Below are positions 39,106 through 47,420 of a stretch of 64,000 nucleotides of DNA, piece after piece (within the stretch, counting starts at the first letter, position 1; each line of letters starts with the position of its first letter). The notes beneath the pieces were generated by a model, which made no database searches, had not been told where the DNA came from, and saw nothing but the letters and a program-made list of their open reading frames with translations. The position numbers and the translations under genes are program-made. This DNA is from Chelatococcus sp. YT9 (GTDB taxonomy: Bacteria; Pseudomonadota; Alphaproteobacteria; Rhizobiales; Beijerinckiaceae): NCBI RefSeq assembly GCF_018398315.1, contig NZ_JAHBRW010000001.1, positions 2,736,501 through 2,800,500 of the forward strand, read 5' to 3'.

Positions 39106-39192
39106 GCGGACGTGGCGAAATCGGTAGACGCAGCAGACTTAAAATCTGCCTCCTGTATAGGAGTACGGGTTCGAGTCCCGTCGTCCGCACCA
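39106..39192 (+). tRNA. tRNA-Leu (anticodon UAA)
   Basis: A complete tRNA. The acceptor stem GCGGACG (39106-39112) pairs with CGTCCGC (39182-39188), followed by discriminator A and an encoded CCA (39190-39192). The anticodon stem GCAGA/TCTGC encloses CTTAAAA, giving anticodon TAA. A long variable arm (CTCCTGTATAGGAG) marks it as class II, and the T-loop is GGTTCGAGTCC. No duplicated 3' end was noticed elsewhere in the window. Confidence 0.97.
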
Positions 39193-39266
39193 CCATTGAT
39201 CGGATATCACCTTTCTGAAGAATTTGGGTGTGGTGTACCGCCGATCGTCCAGGAGGTCGGGCCCGC

Positions 39267-40067
39267 TCAGGCCGGGGCTTCGGCGCGTTTGCGAATGCCC
39301 CGGTGAATCGCCAAGTAGTCGCCAAGCGTGCCAGTATATTCATGATGGCCCATGTGCGAGACCTTCGCGGTGAGATCACACCAGATTTCACCGCCGCATT
39401 CGTTGATCCAACGGTCACAGAATGCGAAATCTTCGCCGATGAACAGCCCCGTCTCATCGATACGCGTCGTGAAGAGATCATAGAACCTGTTCACCGCATA
39501 AGGGAATTCATCAGCATCGCCGGCCCGGTATTCGGTGTGCTGATACTTCTTCACCATCGTTTCCAGCACATCGCGTCGCAGCAGCATCAAGCCCGTTCCG
39601 ATGCGTTTGACGCGCGCGAAGTTGTTGCGCACATCCTTTGGTGGGACCGCGCCAGTCATGACGCCCGGGTCCTCGAAGACCACGTTCCAGTTCACCGCGG
39701 CTTCGTGGAAAGCGTTGAGGTCTCGGGGCTGCACGGCACGCGTGGGTAGGTTCCGATAGCTCTTGGCAACATAGGGCGCTGCAACAAAAGGTACCTCGCA
39801 GCGTAGCATGTTCAGGATCGTCCTTGCCTCGAACTTCATATCTGAATCGACGAAGAGGAGGTGCGTCGCGTCCTTGTTTGCCAGAAACTCACTGACGATC
39901 ATGTTGCGCGCGTGATGAACAAGTGCACATCCGCGCATGAAAAAGACACTCGCGGCGGCCTTCCGGTCCCGCAATTGCATGACAGTATCCATGATGGATA
40001 GCGATGTATCGGTATAAATACGACGATCGTACGCTGGCACAGCGATAAAGAGGCTTGTCCGCTTCAT
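39267..40067 (-). CDS. Glycosyltransferase-like protein (GT-A fold, DSD motif)
   Basis: A 266-residue protein. The N-terminus SLFIAVPAYDRRIYTDTSLS and the metal/nucleotide-sugar motif LLFVDSDMKFEARTIL indicate a GT-A glycosyltransferase of the Anp1-like or GT2-related type. HHARNMIVSEFL and IGTGLMLLRRDVLETM fit this group, and GLFIGEDFAFCDRW is the later acidic motif. No membrane anchor is seen. The start overlaps the stop of a small unknown gene by 4 bases. Sugar and acceptor are unknown. It lies 74 bp from the tRNA-Leu 3' end on the opposite strand. Confidence 0.8.
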   Translation of the reverse strand: MKRTSLFIAVPAYDRRIYTDTSLSIMDTVMQLRDRKAAASVFFMRGCALVHHARNMIVSEFLANKDATHLLFVDSDMKFEARTILNMLRCEVPFVAAPYVAKSYRNLPTRAVQPRDLNAFHEAAVNWNVVFEDPGVMTGAVPPKDVRNNFARVKRIGTGLMLLRRDVLETMVKKYQHTEYRAGDADEFPYAVNRFYDLFTTRIDETGLFIGEDFAFCDRWINECGGEIWCDLTAKVSHMGHHEYTGTLGDYLAIHRGIRKRAEAPA

Positions 40068-40417
40068 GGAAAACCCGGTGAGTTGACCACCATCGCAGCC
40101 TCGAGTTCTGCGATTTTCAGCCCATCTAACATTGGTGCCGGTGGATACTCAAATACTTCCCCACGCGCCGTCGGCGCTTTTCCAGACATATAATCCGGAT
40201 TTATGCAGTCGACCGACTTTGCCTTTCCGGCGCGAGTGGCTGCGGTGGACGCATGCGTGGACCCGAGGCCTCGTGCACTATTGGCATTCCATGAAGCGAC
40301 AATAGGACGGCTGATGAGAAGACCGGCAATCGAAGCCAAGAGGGCGACTGGCCTGCCGAGACGATCCGCGGCCGAATAGAGGCGGAGCACTGCAAAGGCA
40401 TCCGGTCCCTCCTGCAA
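40064..40417 (-). CDS. Hypothetical protein upstream of the glycosyltransferase
   Basis: A possible protein of up to 117 residues that I do not recognise. It has one hydrophobic stretch (PVALLASIAGLLISRPIVAS) near residues 23-42, and the rest is hydrophilic, so a single-pass membrane protein is possible. Its TGA overlaps the glycosyltransferase ATG in the ATGA arrangement that usually marks a coupled pair; that is the main reason to believe it. The start is uncertain: TTG at 40417 or a GTG about nine codons in. An overlapping frame with a GGAGG site nearby gives a less protein-like translation. Confidence 0.45.
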   Translation of the reverse strand: MQEGPDAFAVLRLYSAADRLGRPVALLASIAGLLISRPIVASWNANSARGLGSTHASTAATRAGKAKSVDCINPDYMSGKAPTARGEVFEYPPAPMLDGLKIAELEAAMVVNSPGFP

Positions 40418-40486
40418 GTGTTCTGCAAAATTCCCCGCACCTGCGCACGTCCCGGCCCGCGTCGTTCTTGATCCTGGATGAGGAGA

Positions 40487-41302
40487 TTAGCCGTCAGCCG
40501 TTTCGTCTCTGTCATGCTCCGAGAGGAAGTCGAGAAGATGGTGCGTAAATACCTCGGGTTGTTCGACATTAGCAATATGGGCGGCGTTTTCGATAATCAT
40601 CAGGCGCGCATTTGGTATCGCTTGCGCGATGATTTCTGCACCAGCTACCGGCGTGGTTGGATCCTGGCGTCCGACCATGACCAGTGTAGGAGCGGTGATC
40701 ATGGGAAGTCGATCGGTAAGATCGAGTGCCATTAACGCGTGGCAGCAGCCGATGAAACCATTTGGCTGCGTGGCGCGGATCATGCCGCGCACCCAATCCA
40801 TCCCCGCGGGATTGGCAAGCCGAAAAGCCTCAGTGAACCAGCGCTGTATGGTAGGTTCGACGAGGGGCTCCATGCCATCTGCGCCGCTCGCGGCATCGAT
40901 CCGGCCCTGCCACATCGGGCGGTGCGCGTCACTGTAGGCGCTGAGCGTATCGGCCAGCACAAGGCTTTCGATGTATTCGGGATGGGCGATAGCCAGTTGC
41001 TGCCCGATCATACCGCCCATCGACAAGCCGACAAAGTGGGTGCGTCTGATGCCGAGTGCGTCCAGAAGCCCGCGAATATCCTCAGCGAGCGCGGCGATAT
41101 CAGGCGTACTGGGGGGCATCGATGATCCACCGTGGCCTCGTATATCGTAGCGCAATACCCGAAAATTCCGAACAAGCGCCGCCATTTGAGGCTGCCACAT
41201 CTCTAGATGAGCGGCGAGGGAGTGACTGAGCGTAACGACGGGCGCTGCTTCCGGCCCTTCGATACGCACATTGACACGAAGATCTGCAACTTGAATGTGC
41301 AT
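40487..41302 (-). CDS. Alpha/beta hydrolase, 3-oxoadipate enol-lactonase-like
   Basis: A 271-residue alpha/beta-fold hydrolase. The nucleophile elbow is GLSMGGMIGQQ (Ser near 100). The oxyanion region is VTLSHSLAAHLEMWQPQM and the motif RYDIRGHGGSS follows. Catalytic Asp is likely in VGRQDPTTP and His in ENAAHIANVEQP. This pattern matches PcaD-type enol-lactonases of the beta-ketoadipate pathway, but no other pca genes are near, so the substrate is open. Confidence 0.82.
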   Translation of the reverse strand: MHIQVADLRVNVRIEGPEAAPVVTLSHSLAAHLEMWQPQMAALVRNFRVLRYDIRGHGGSSMPPSTPDIAALAEDIRGLLDALGIRRTHFVGLSMGGMIGQQLAIAHPEYIESLVLADTLSAYSDAHRPMWQGRIDAASGADGMEPLVEPTIQRWFTEAFRLANPAGMDWVRGMIRATQPNGFIGCCHALMALDLTDRLPMITAPTLVMVGRQDPTTPVAGAEIIAQAIPNARLMIIENAAHIANVEQPEVFTHHLLDFLSEHDRDETADG

Positions 41303-41719
41303 GGCGAATAGTCCGTCCGCTTCTTCATTCGTGAGGGTCGGAAGAATTGTATGGAAGATCTTCCATCTTCGAAAGGAGGCGCGATGGTGGCGTGGGTGCT
41401 TGAATATTCATACAACGAGCGGCCTTTAGCCGTGAAGATCCCCCGCACTTGCCAATATTCGAGCAGATCAACGCGTGTTGACGCCATCCGGCTGCTCTCA
41501 ATAAGGTTGAGCTGCGGGCGCCTCGCAGGTTCTCCATTCTACTGAAGCACCGCGGGTATCCCTTGAAGCGCGATCCTGCGCATATCAGCACAAAAAAAGC
41601 CTGTCCCGGATAACCGGAACAGGCTTTTGCAGGAAGCACTCTACCTCTTCATGATCTGAACGCTATAAATTCTAGCGCGAGATCTGACGAATTCCGATAA
41701 ACGGAATGAATGTCGTCGT
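41303..41719. other. Intergenic region with the mucR terminator
   Basis: About 417 bases. The end next to mucR carries the intrinsic terminator at 41592-41628. The remainder upstream of the hydrolase gene shows no credible gene and probably holds its promoter. Confidence 0.45.
41592..41628 (-). terminator. Intrinsic terminator of mucR
   Basis: ACAGGCTTTT (41619-41628) pairs with AAAAGCCTGT (41595-41604), extended by an inner CCGG/CCGG step around ATAA. Read on the minus strand, the stem ends in a run of seven T residues. It sits 92 bases after the mucR stop. Confidence 0.88.
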
Positions 41720-42274
41720 TTACGCCTTGGCGGCGGCCTTCTTGCGTGGAGCGGCCTTGCGCTTTGCAGGGGCGGCGGCCTTGACTTCCGCAGCAGGTTC
41801 CGCCGCCGCAGCTTTTGCCTTGCGCCCGGATGACTTGGCTGCTGGAGCGGGTTCAGGAGACTTGCGGCGCTGCTGACCAAGACCCATGGTCTTGGCGAGT
41901 TCCGAACGGGCCGCCGCGTAGTTAGGAGCAACCATCGGATAGTCGGCGGGGAGACCCCACTTCTGACGATACTCCTCGGGCGTCATGTCGTAACGCGTAC
42001 GCAGGTGACGCTTGAGCGATTTAAACTTCTTCCCGTCCTCCAGGCAGACGATGAAATCTGCTGTGACCGACTTCTTGATCGGAACAGCAGGCTGAGGCTT
42101 GGAAACCGGCTCTTCCGTCGGCGCTCCGAGGCGCTGCAGTGCAGTATGGATATTGGAGATCAAGCCGGGAAGCTCGCCGACAGCTACACTGTTGTTGGCG
42201 ACATAAGCCGCGACAATTTCTGCCGCGAGTTCGACGGATGCGACGCGATCCGCAGTTTCAGAAGATGTTGTCAT
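41720..42274 (-). CDS. MucR/Ros family transcriptional regulator with non-canonical zinc finger
   Basis: A 184-residue nucleoid-type regulator. The N-terminal oligomerisation region is [20 protein letters not shown]. The Ros-like domain follows: [20 protein letters not shown], then [19 protein letters not shown] and [15 protein letters not shown]. Of the four zinc ligands of Ros, Cys77 and His90 remain, but the second Cys is Asp80 and the last His is Tyr95 (preceded by Arg94). A 55-residue Ala/Lys/Pro tail resembles histone H1-like tails. MucR proteins silence AT-rich genes and control exopolysaccharide and virulence. ATG at 42274 was chosen over 42301 on family fit. Confidence 0.92.
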   Translation of the reverse strand: MTTSSETADRVASVELAAEIVAAYVANNSVAVGELPGLISNIHTALQRLGAPTEEPVSKPQPAVPIKKSVTADFIVCLEDGKKFKSLKRHLRTRYDMTPEEYRQKWGLPADYPMVAPNYAAARSELAKTMGLGQQRRKSPEPAPAAKSSGRKAKAAAAEPAAEVKAAAPAKRKAAPRKKAAAKA

Positions 42275-43682
42275 GGGAACCTCTCGCGTACGAGTAATCA
42301 CTTTCGATTTTTGATCGCTTATTCGATTATTTCAACCTAATCAACTATGGATGTGGCGAAAAATGGTCGAAGGCATGATAAAAATATGCGATGCACTAAG
42401 CTGCAAGTGCTCATCATGCACCATCATTCCCTTTTCTTGGCATCCATCCTGTTTTCGAAGGTTGCCCTTATGGCTCCGCCTGCAACTGCTTTTCGGGTAT
42501 CCTACTTGAGAAGTTGCATTGCGAAAAGGCAGTTCTCTCACATAGCCGGCTCTGCTGATTTGTATATTCGATCAACGTGATCTTGTATACTCTTGACGTA
42601 TATGTATAGAGCGATTTTGTCGCGATTGGTGAATTTTTGTTGGCCATTTTTGGCATGCTTCGCATTTGTTTTGGTCAAAGAGCGTAAGGGTATCAAGGGG
42701 GTATCAGGCGCTATGCTTTGCGCTTTTATGCGCCGCTAGCAGCATCTTCGGTTCCAGTTGTAATGGATGCCCTTTATCATGTTGATTTGTATATATTTTT
42801 TCAAGGGGCAATCTCCCTATCTCCTATCGGCGCGATCTCGGCAGTTGAATGGTTTTGCGGAAAATCGCGTGTCTCGAAAATTCGCAATAGGAAAGCGGTA
42901 TCCGCCAGCTGTGATGTTTCGGTAGAATGGCCCGCTACATCCGCTCCCGCCCGTATCACTGCCGGATACTGCAATCCGCTTGGATTGCCCAGAAGAGCGC
43001 TATTGAAAGGAGCGATGCCGTAGCGATGTGTACGTAAGTCTGCTTTGGCCAGCCTTGGCTTGGTTGAAGACCTCGTGCTGGGCATCGGACGAAGCGGTTG
43101 TGCTTGAATCTTCCAATAAATATTACTTATTGCTACCGAGCCTCAGCATTGGAAATCGCTGCGCGCGAATCCACAGATTCACTGGATTGTGGTCCGCGCA
43201 TAGGAGCGCGTCGACTTCATCTTGCCTGTGGAGCCTTTTGTAAGAAAGCAGATCCCGAATCAGTTCGGCAGCCTCCCGAAGCCGCGCATTCGGTCCATAC
43301 GCGCAAGAGCAGCACTGTCGTCGGGTGGACTGCCGATTGAGTGACTTCCATGGAGCGGACCCGTATGGCGGCCGTCTAGGTGGCTTTTTCTCTGATCCAA
43401 CATCCGGAAACACGTCGGCATCTTTTGGGTCGGCATGACCGTCGCTGCATTCTCGGCCCAAGGCGGGCCCGCTTTCCGAAGGGATCTCCTTATCCACTGC
43501 TCGTCGAAAGGCGGCTTTGATCGAAGGTGGTTCATCTCTCAATCTTTGTCGCGGCTCCAGGGATGTATTTCGGGAACTTTTCTCTTATGCGATCGTCTTG
43601 ATCGAGCGATGGCAAGGGCGGTCTTCGTGCTGACCTATGCTAAGATCGCTGACTTCGTGCTGGCCTTGGAAGGGCAAGAGCA
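42275..43682. other. AT-richer gap without a convincing gene
   Basis: About 1.4 kb with clearly lower GC than its neighbours, containing many TTTG, TATA and TTGT words. Short open frames of 60-140 codons exist on both strands (for example 42718-43023 plus, 42801-43085 minus, 43123-43542 minus) but overlap each other and show no family features. A TTGTAT (42583-42588), 16-base spacer, TATAGA (42605-42610) pair could be a promoter on the plus strand. The part next to mucR is AT-rich, as expected for a MucR-regulated promoter. Decayed mobile DNA or an unlisted RNA gene are both possible. Confidence 0.45.
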
Positions 43683-44582
43683 ATGCGTTGGGATGATTTT
43701 CGGCGATCCGATAACGTGGAGGATCGTCGTGGAGGGGGCGGCGGCGGGTTCCGAATTCCGACAGGCGGCCGGGGTGGCCGATTGGGGATTGGAACCATTG
43801 TGGTGCTCGGCCTGCTCGGCTGGGCCTTAGGTATCGATCCGCGCCTTCTGATCACCGGAGCGGAGATGCTTTCTGGTGGGGGCGGCGAGTATTACGAACC
43901 CGCACCGCAGCAGACGGGTCGTTCGGGCCAGCCAACGGATAGGGAAGGGCAATTTGCCTCGGCCATTCTGGGCAATACCGAAGACGTCTGGAAAGTCGTC
44001 CTCCCGCAGCAGGTTGGCGTGAACTATCAAGCGCCGCGCATGGTGCTTTTTTCCGGGGTCACGCGCTCAGGTTGCGGTACTGCGCAATCAGCGACAGGGC
44101 CTTTTTACTGTCCGCTTGACCGCTCGGTTTATATCGACCTCGACTTTTTCCGGGAAATGCGCTCACGCTTCAATGTTAGCGGCGATTTTGCTTACGCCTA
44201 TGTCCTTGCCCACGAAGTGGGCCACCATGTCGAGAACTTGCTCGGCATCCTGCCAAAGGTGCAGGAAGCCCAGCGTCAATCGTCTCCAGCGCAAGCCAAC
44301 CAGCTGTCGGTGCGCGTCGAACTCATGGCCGATTGCCTCGCCGGCGTCTGGGCAAGCCATAGCGACGCGAAGTACCGCTCACTGGAGCCCGGGGATGTCG
44401 AAGCGGCTATGAATGCCGCGAGCGCCATCGGCGACGATAGCCTGCAGAAGGCCTCACAGGGCTATGTTGTGCCAGAGAGCTTCACCCATGGCTCATCAGA
44501 GCAGCGGGTGCGCTGGTTCACCACCGGTCTGAAGTCAGGCAAGGTGGAGGCCTGCAACACAATGAGCGGCGGGCGACTATGA
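43683..44582 (+). CDS. Neutral zinc metallopeptidase family protein (YpfJ-like)
   Basis: A 299-residue protein of the zinc_peptidase/YpfJ family. A Gly/Arg-rich N-terminus (DRRGGGGGGFRIPTGGRGG) precedes one membrane segment (LGIGTIVVLGLLGWALGI). The periplasmic part holds FYCPLDRSVYIDLDFF, the zinc site AHEVGHHVENLLGI and VRVELMADCLAGVWA, where Glu or Asp gives the third ligand. The C-terminal FTHGSSEQRVRWFTTG is a family signature. Function is unknown. It converges with the FAD monooxygenase. Confidence 0.9.
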   Translation: MRWDDFRRSDNVEDRRGGGGGGFRIPTGGRGGRLGIGTIVVLGLLGWALGIDPRLLITGAEMLSGGGGEYYEPAPQQTGRSGQPTDREGQFASAILGNTEDVWKVVLPQQVGVNYQAPRMVLFSGVTRSGCGTAQSATGPFYCPLDRSVYIDLDFFREMRSRFNVSGDFAYAYVLAHEVGHHVENLLGILPKVQEAQRQSSPAQANQLSVRVELMADCLAGVWASHSDAKYRSLEPGDVEAAMNAASAIGDDSLQKASQGYVVPESFTHGSSEQRVRWFTTGLKSGKVEACNTMSGGRL

Positions 44583-44585
44583 CGT

Positions 44586-44636
44586 AAAAAGGGCTCTGCG
44601 GCCGGAATATCTATTGAGGCGTCCAGCCGTAGAGCC
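44586..44636 (-). terminator. Intrinsic terminator of the FAD monooxygenase gene
   Basis: CCAGCCGTAGAGCC (44623-44636) pairs with GGCTCTGCGGCCGG (44592-44605), with one G-U pair and one mismatch. On the minus strand it is followed by CTTTTTACG. The stem includes the last codons of the monooxygenase gene. It may act on the convergent metallopeptidase transcript too. Confidence 0.6.
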
Positions 44637-45801
44637 AGTCATAGCGCGCGAGAAACCCCTCCGCTCCGAGGCGTCTCATTGCCAGGTTGCGCGCCACAGC
44701 GAGGGGCCAGCGCATGTGATAGATTGCGCCATTGCGACGCGCCTCGGTCTGAACACGCGCGGCCCGGGCCTTGCGGACCTCCTCGAAGGATGCAAGGGCG
44801 CTCCCTGTAGCGGTCAGTTCACCCGGGTGGGGGACGATGAGCTGCGCGAGAATGGCGGCATCCTCGATAGCGAGCGCGCCGCCTTGTGCGAGAAAGGGCA
44901 GGACGGGATGGGCCGCGTCGCCCATCAGAACCACATTGCCATGGCTCCAGCGCGGCAGAGGCGGCAGGTCATGCAGCGGCCACAGAAGCCATCGCGGCAC
45001 CGCCTCGACGAGCTTGCGAAGTTTGCTGTCGCATCGGCGTATCCTGCGTTTGAGCTCGGCCGGATCGCCTGGTTTGGCGTTGCCGTCAATGGCCGTCTTG
45101 CTGGCGATGATCGCTACGACGTTCAGTTCGCGGCCGCCCGCGACCGGATAATGAACCACATGCGCGTCGCGGCCGAGCCATAGGCGCGACTGCTTGCCCC
45201 TGAGTTCGGCGGGCACATCGGCTATCGGCAGCGTCGCCCGCCACGCGATATAGCCGCCGAATTCAGGTTCCGCTGGCGCGATCTTCTCGCGCACTCTGGA
45301 CCAGAGACCGTCAGCGCCGATGACCAGGGGCGTATCGATGGTTTCCTGACCACGATCGCCGGTCACGCTGACCACGGCCCCGCCGGGGCCTTCAAGAATA
45401 TCGACAGCCTTCCGGCCGATGCGCAGGCGAATGTTGGGAGTGGAGCGCGCTGCATCGAGCAGCACGGTGTGCAGATCACTCCGCAGAACGACCCAGTACG
45501 GCGCCCCATGGCGGTTGCGCATGGCGCGTCCCAGTGGCATCGCGGCCAGTTGCCGCCCGTTGCCCATGGCGTGGACGGTGAGCTGTTCAGGTTCCACGGC
45601 GCGGCGGCCGACGGCCGAGCCGAGGCCGAGATCCACGAGGACGCGGCTGGCGTTGGGCGACAGCTGGATACCGGCCCCCGGTTCCGTGAGGACGGTGCGC
45701 TGTTCCACAACGGTGACGCCAACGCCACGGCGCGCCAGTGCCAAGGCAATGGTGAGACCGCCGATGCCGCCACCGACGACGATCGGATCGGCGTTCGTCA
45801 T
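44611..45801 (-). CDS. FAD-dependent monooxygenase (salicylate hydroxylase-like)
   Basis: A 396-residue class A flavin monooxygenase. The Rossmann motif PIVVGGGIGGLTIALALARR (GxGxxG) is at the N-terminus. DG is in VIGADGLWSRVR and GD in VVLMGDAAHPVLPFLAQGG, all three FAD fingerprints. These enzymes hydroxylate aromatic rings using NAD(P)H and oxygen; members of this subgroup are often labelled UbiH-like or 6-hydroxynicotinate-type. The actual substrate is unknown. It is followed in the same direction by nothing close, and the CHCC zinc-finger gene ends 15 bp before its start. Confidence 0.88.
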   Translation of the reverse strand: MTNADPIVVGGGIGGLTIALALARRGVGVTVVEQRTVLTEPGAGIQLSPNASRVLVDLGLGSAVGRRAVEPEQLTVHAMGNGRQLAAMPLGRAMRNRHGAPYWVVLRSDLHTVLLDAARSTPNIRLRIGRKAVDILEGPGGAVVSVTGDRGQETIDTPLVIGADGLWSRVREKIAPAEPEFGGYIAWRATLPIADVPAELRGKQSRLWLGRDAHVVHYPVAGGRELNVVAIIASKTAIDGNAKPGDPAELKRRIRRCDSKLRKLVEAVPRWLLWPLHDLPPLPRWSHGNVVLMGDAAHPVLPFLAQGGALAIEDAAILAQLIVPHPGELTATGSALASFEEVRKARAARVQTEARRNGAIYHMRWPLAVARNLAMRRLGAEGFLARYDWLYGWTPQ

Positions 45802-45816
45802 TGATCGCTGCGTTTC

Positions 45817-46077
45817 TTAACCGACGGCCGCGACGGTCGCGTGGTCGTTCCAGAGGCTGTCTTCCGGAATGCAGGCGGTGGTCGCCAAGTCGCCGCGGTA
45901 GCGATAGAGCGTCGAGCAATAGCTGCAGACTGCTTCCTTGTCGTCGCCCATGTCGATGAAGATGTGCGGATGATCGAAGGGAGGCAATGCGCCGATGCAC
46001 ATGAACTCTTTTGCGCCGACTTCTATCACACGGACACCGCGCGTATTGTGGAAATGAGGGATGCTCTTGTCAGCCAT
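45817..46077 (-). CDS. CHCC-type zinc-finger domain protein
   Basis: An 86-residue protein with the zf-CHCC domain, as found at the C-terminus of the complex I subunit NDUFS6. The ligands are Cys in FMCIGALPPFDHPHIFIDMG, a His in the same stretch and the CSYC pair, giving a C-H-C-C set. ATG at 46077 (MADKSIPHFHN) suits the family; an in-frame extension would run to 46161. In alphaproteobacteria such small proteins are associated with complex I or stand alone. It is upstream of the FAD monooxygenase and divergent from the alpha/beta hydrolase. Confidence 0.88.
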   Translation of the reverse strand: MADKSIPHFHNTRGVRVIEVGAKEFMCIGALPPFDHPHIFIDMGDDKEAVCSYCSTLYRYRGDLATTACIPEDSLWNDHATVAAVG

Positions 46078-46344
46078 CGTCGCTATCCAAACTGCGGCGG
46101 CGGTCGTCGCCTTACTGAATCGGCCGGCACCATAGTCGCTATCGCGGATGCCGCCAACCATCTCCTTGATTTCATGGCAGCGTCGGATCGTCTCGGTTCA
46201 AGCCTGGAGCGACAGGATTGGGTGAACCGAGCCAGGGGGGTGGCGAAGGCGCCATGCCCACCATCCGGAATTAAGGCTTGGACGCAGCCTGTGAATAAGC
46301 AATTGTCGAGCCTGTTCCAGCCTTCATCGCATGTGGTCTCATCA

Positions 46345-47130
46345 ATGCAGAGCTTTTCGTCCGCCGGCGTTCGCATCGCCTTCGTAGACCTGCCGCCCGC
46401 GGAGGGGCGGGGCGATCCCGTCATTCTCGTCCATGGCTTTGCCTCGAACCACACGGTCAATTGGCTGAACACGTCCTGGGCCAACACGTTGGGACGCGCG
46501 GGCTACCGTGTCATAGCGCTCGATAATCGCGGCCATGGGGCCAGTGAGAAGCTCTATGAGCCCGCGGCTTATGAATCTCACATCATGGCCGATGACGTGC
46601 GCCGTCTGATGGACCATTTGGCGATCGAACGCGCGGACGTCCTTGGTTATTCCATGGGCGCGCGCATTACGGCCCATCTCGCGCTCGCCGCTCCCGAACG
46701 CGTGCGATCGGCGGTTCTCGGCGGACTTGGGATCCACCTCATCGAGGGCGTTGGATTGCCGATCGGAATTGCCGACGCCATGGAGGCGCCCTCGCTCGAT
46801 GACCTCACAGACCCGATGCAGCGCATGTTCCGAGCCTTCGCGGAGCAGACAAAAAGCGACCTCAGGGCGCTCGCCGCCTGTATCCGCGGCTCCCGCCAAA
46901 CCCTGAGCCGCGACGATGTGGCGCGCATCGCTGTCCCGACGCTCGTCGCGGTTGGTACCAAGGATGATGTCGCGGGTTCCGGGCCGGCCCTCGCTGCCCT
47001 GTTGCCGCGGGGCCGCGCGCTCGACATTCCTGGGCGGGACCATAATCTCGCCGTCGGCGACAAGGTGCACAAGGCCGGCGTGATAGCGTTTCTCGCTGAA
47101 GCAGCGGCTGACGGGACCCCGACCCGATAA
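46345..47130 (+). CDS. Alpha/beta hydrolase
   Basis: A 261-residue alpha/beta hydrolase. Conserved parts are VILVHGFASNHTVNWLNTSW (oxyanion His-Gly), ALDNRGHGASEKLY, the nucleophile elbow LGYSMGARITAHLAL (Ser near 104) and GRDHNLAVGDK with the catalytic His. ATG at 46345 places these at usual distances; the frame runs open further upstream over the zinc-finger gene and is not used. The ribosome-binding site is weak. The substrate is unknown. Confidence 0.85.
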   Translation: MQSFSSAGVRIAFVDLPPAEGRGDPVILVHGFASNHTVNWLNTSWANTLGRAGYRVIALDNRGHGASEKLYEPAAYESHIMADDVRRLMDHLAIERADVLGYSMGARITAHLALAAPERVRSAVLGGLGIHLIEGVGLPIGIADAMEAPSLDDLTDPMQRMFRAFAEQTKSDLRALAACIRGSRQTLSRDDVARIAVPTLVAVGTKDDVAGSGPALAALLPRGRALDIPGRDHNLAVGDKVHKAGVIAFLAEAAADGTPTR

Positions 47131-47420
47131 TATTTCAATGGTTTGCCGGCGTTATCTGACGAGGCGATTCAAGCTGCGGCTGCGCTGCTTCGACCGATGG
47201 GGTCTGCGGTTCTGATTCAAGATCGCCTGCCAAGTGCCTGGCAAGATGGTCCTTTGTTGTGGCGGCGCCGTTATTGTGTGGGACGCGTCGCCCTTGCTAT
47301 TGTTAATCTCGCTTGGAATACGCATTTGCGGTGCAGGTGTTGGAAGGTGGCGGCAAGAGCCCTGCGGAGAGTTCCGCGGCCGTTACCTTGGCGACCCAGG
47401 CCGGCTCACGGAGAGACTTG

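Noticed and set aside
39034..39306. Small protein frame of 90 codons covering the tRNA-Leu gene
   Set aside because: It overlaps the whole tRNA, whose cloverleaf is complete, so it is not a gene.
43123..43542. 139-codon minus-strand frame in the AT-richer gap
   Set aside because: Composition and overlap with other frames are not protein-like and no family was recognised; kept only as part of the described gap.
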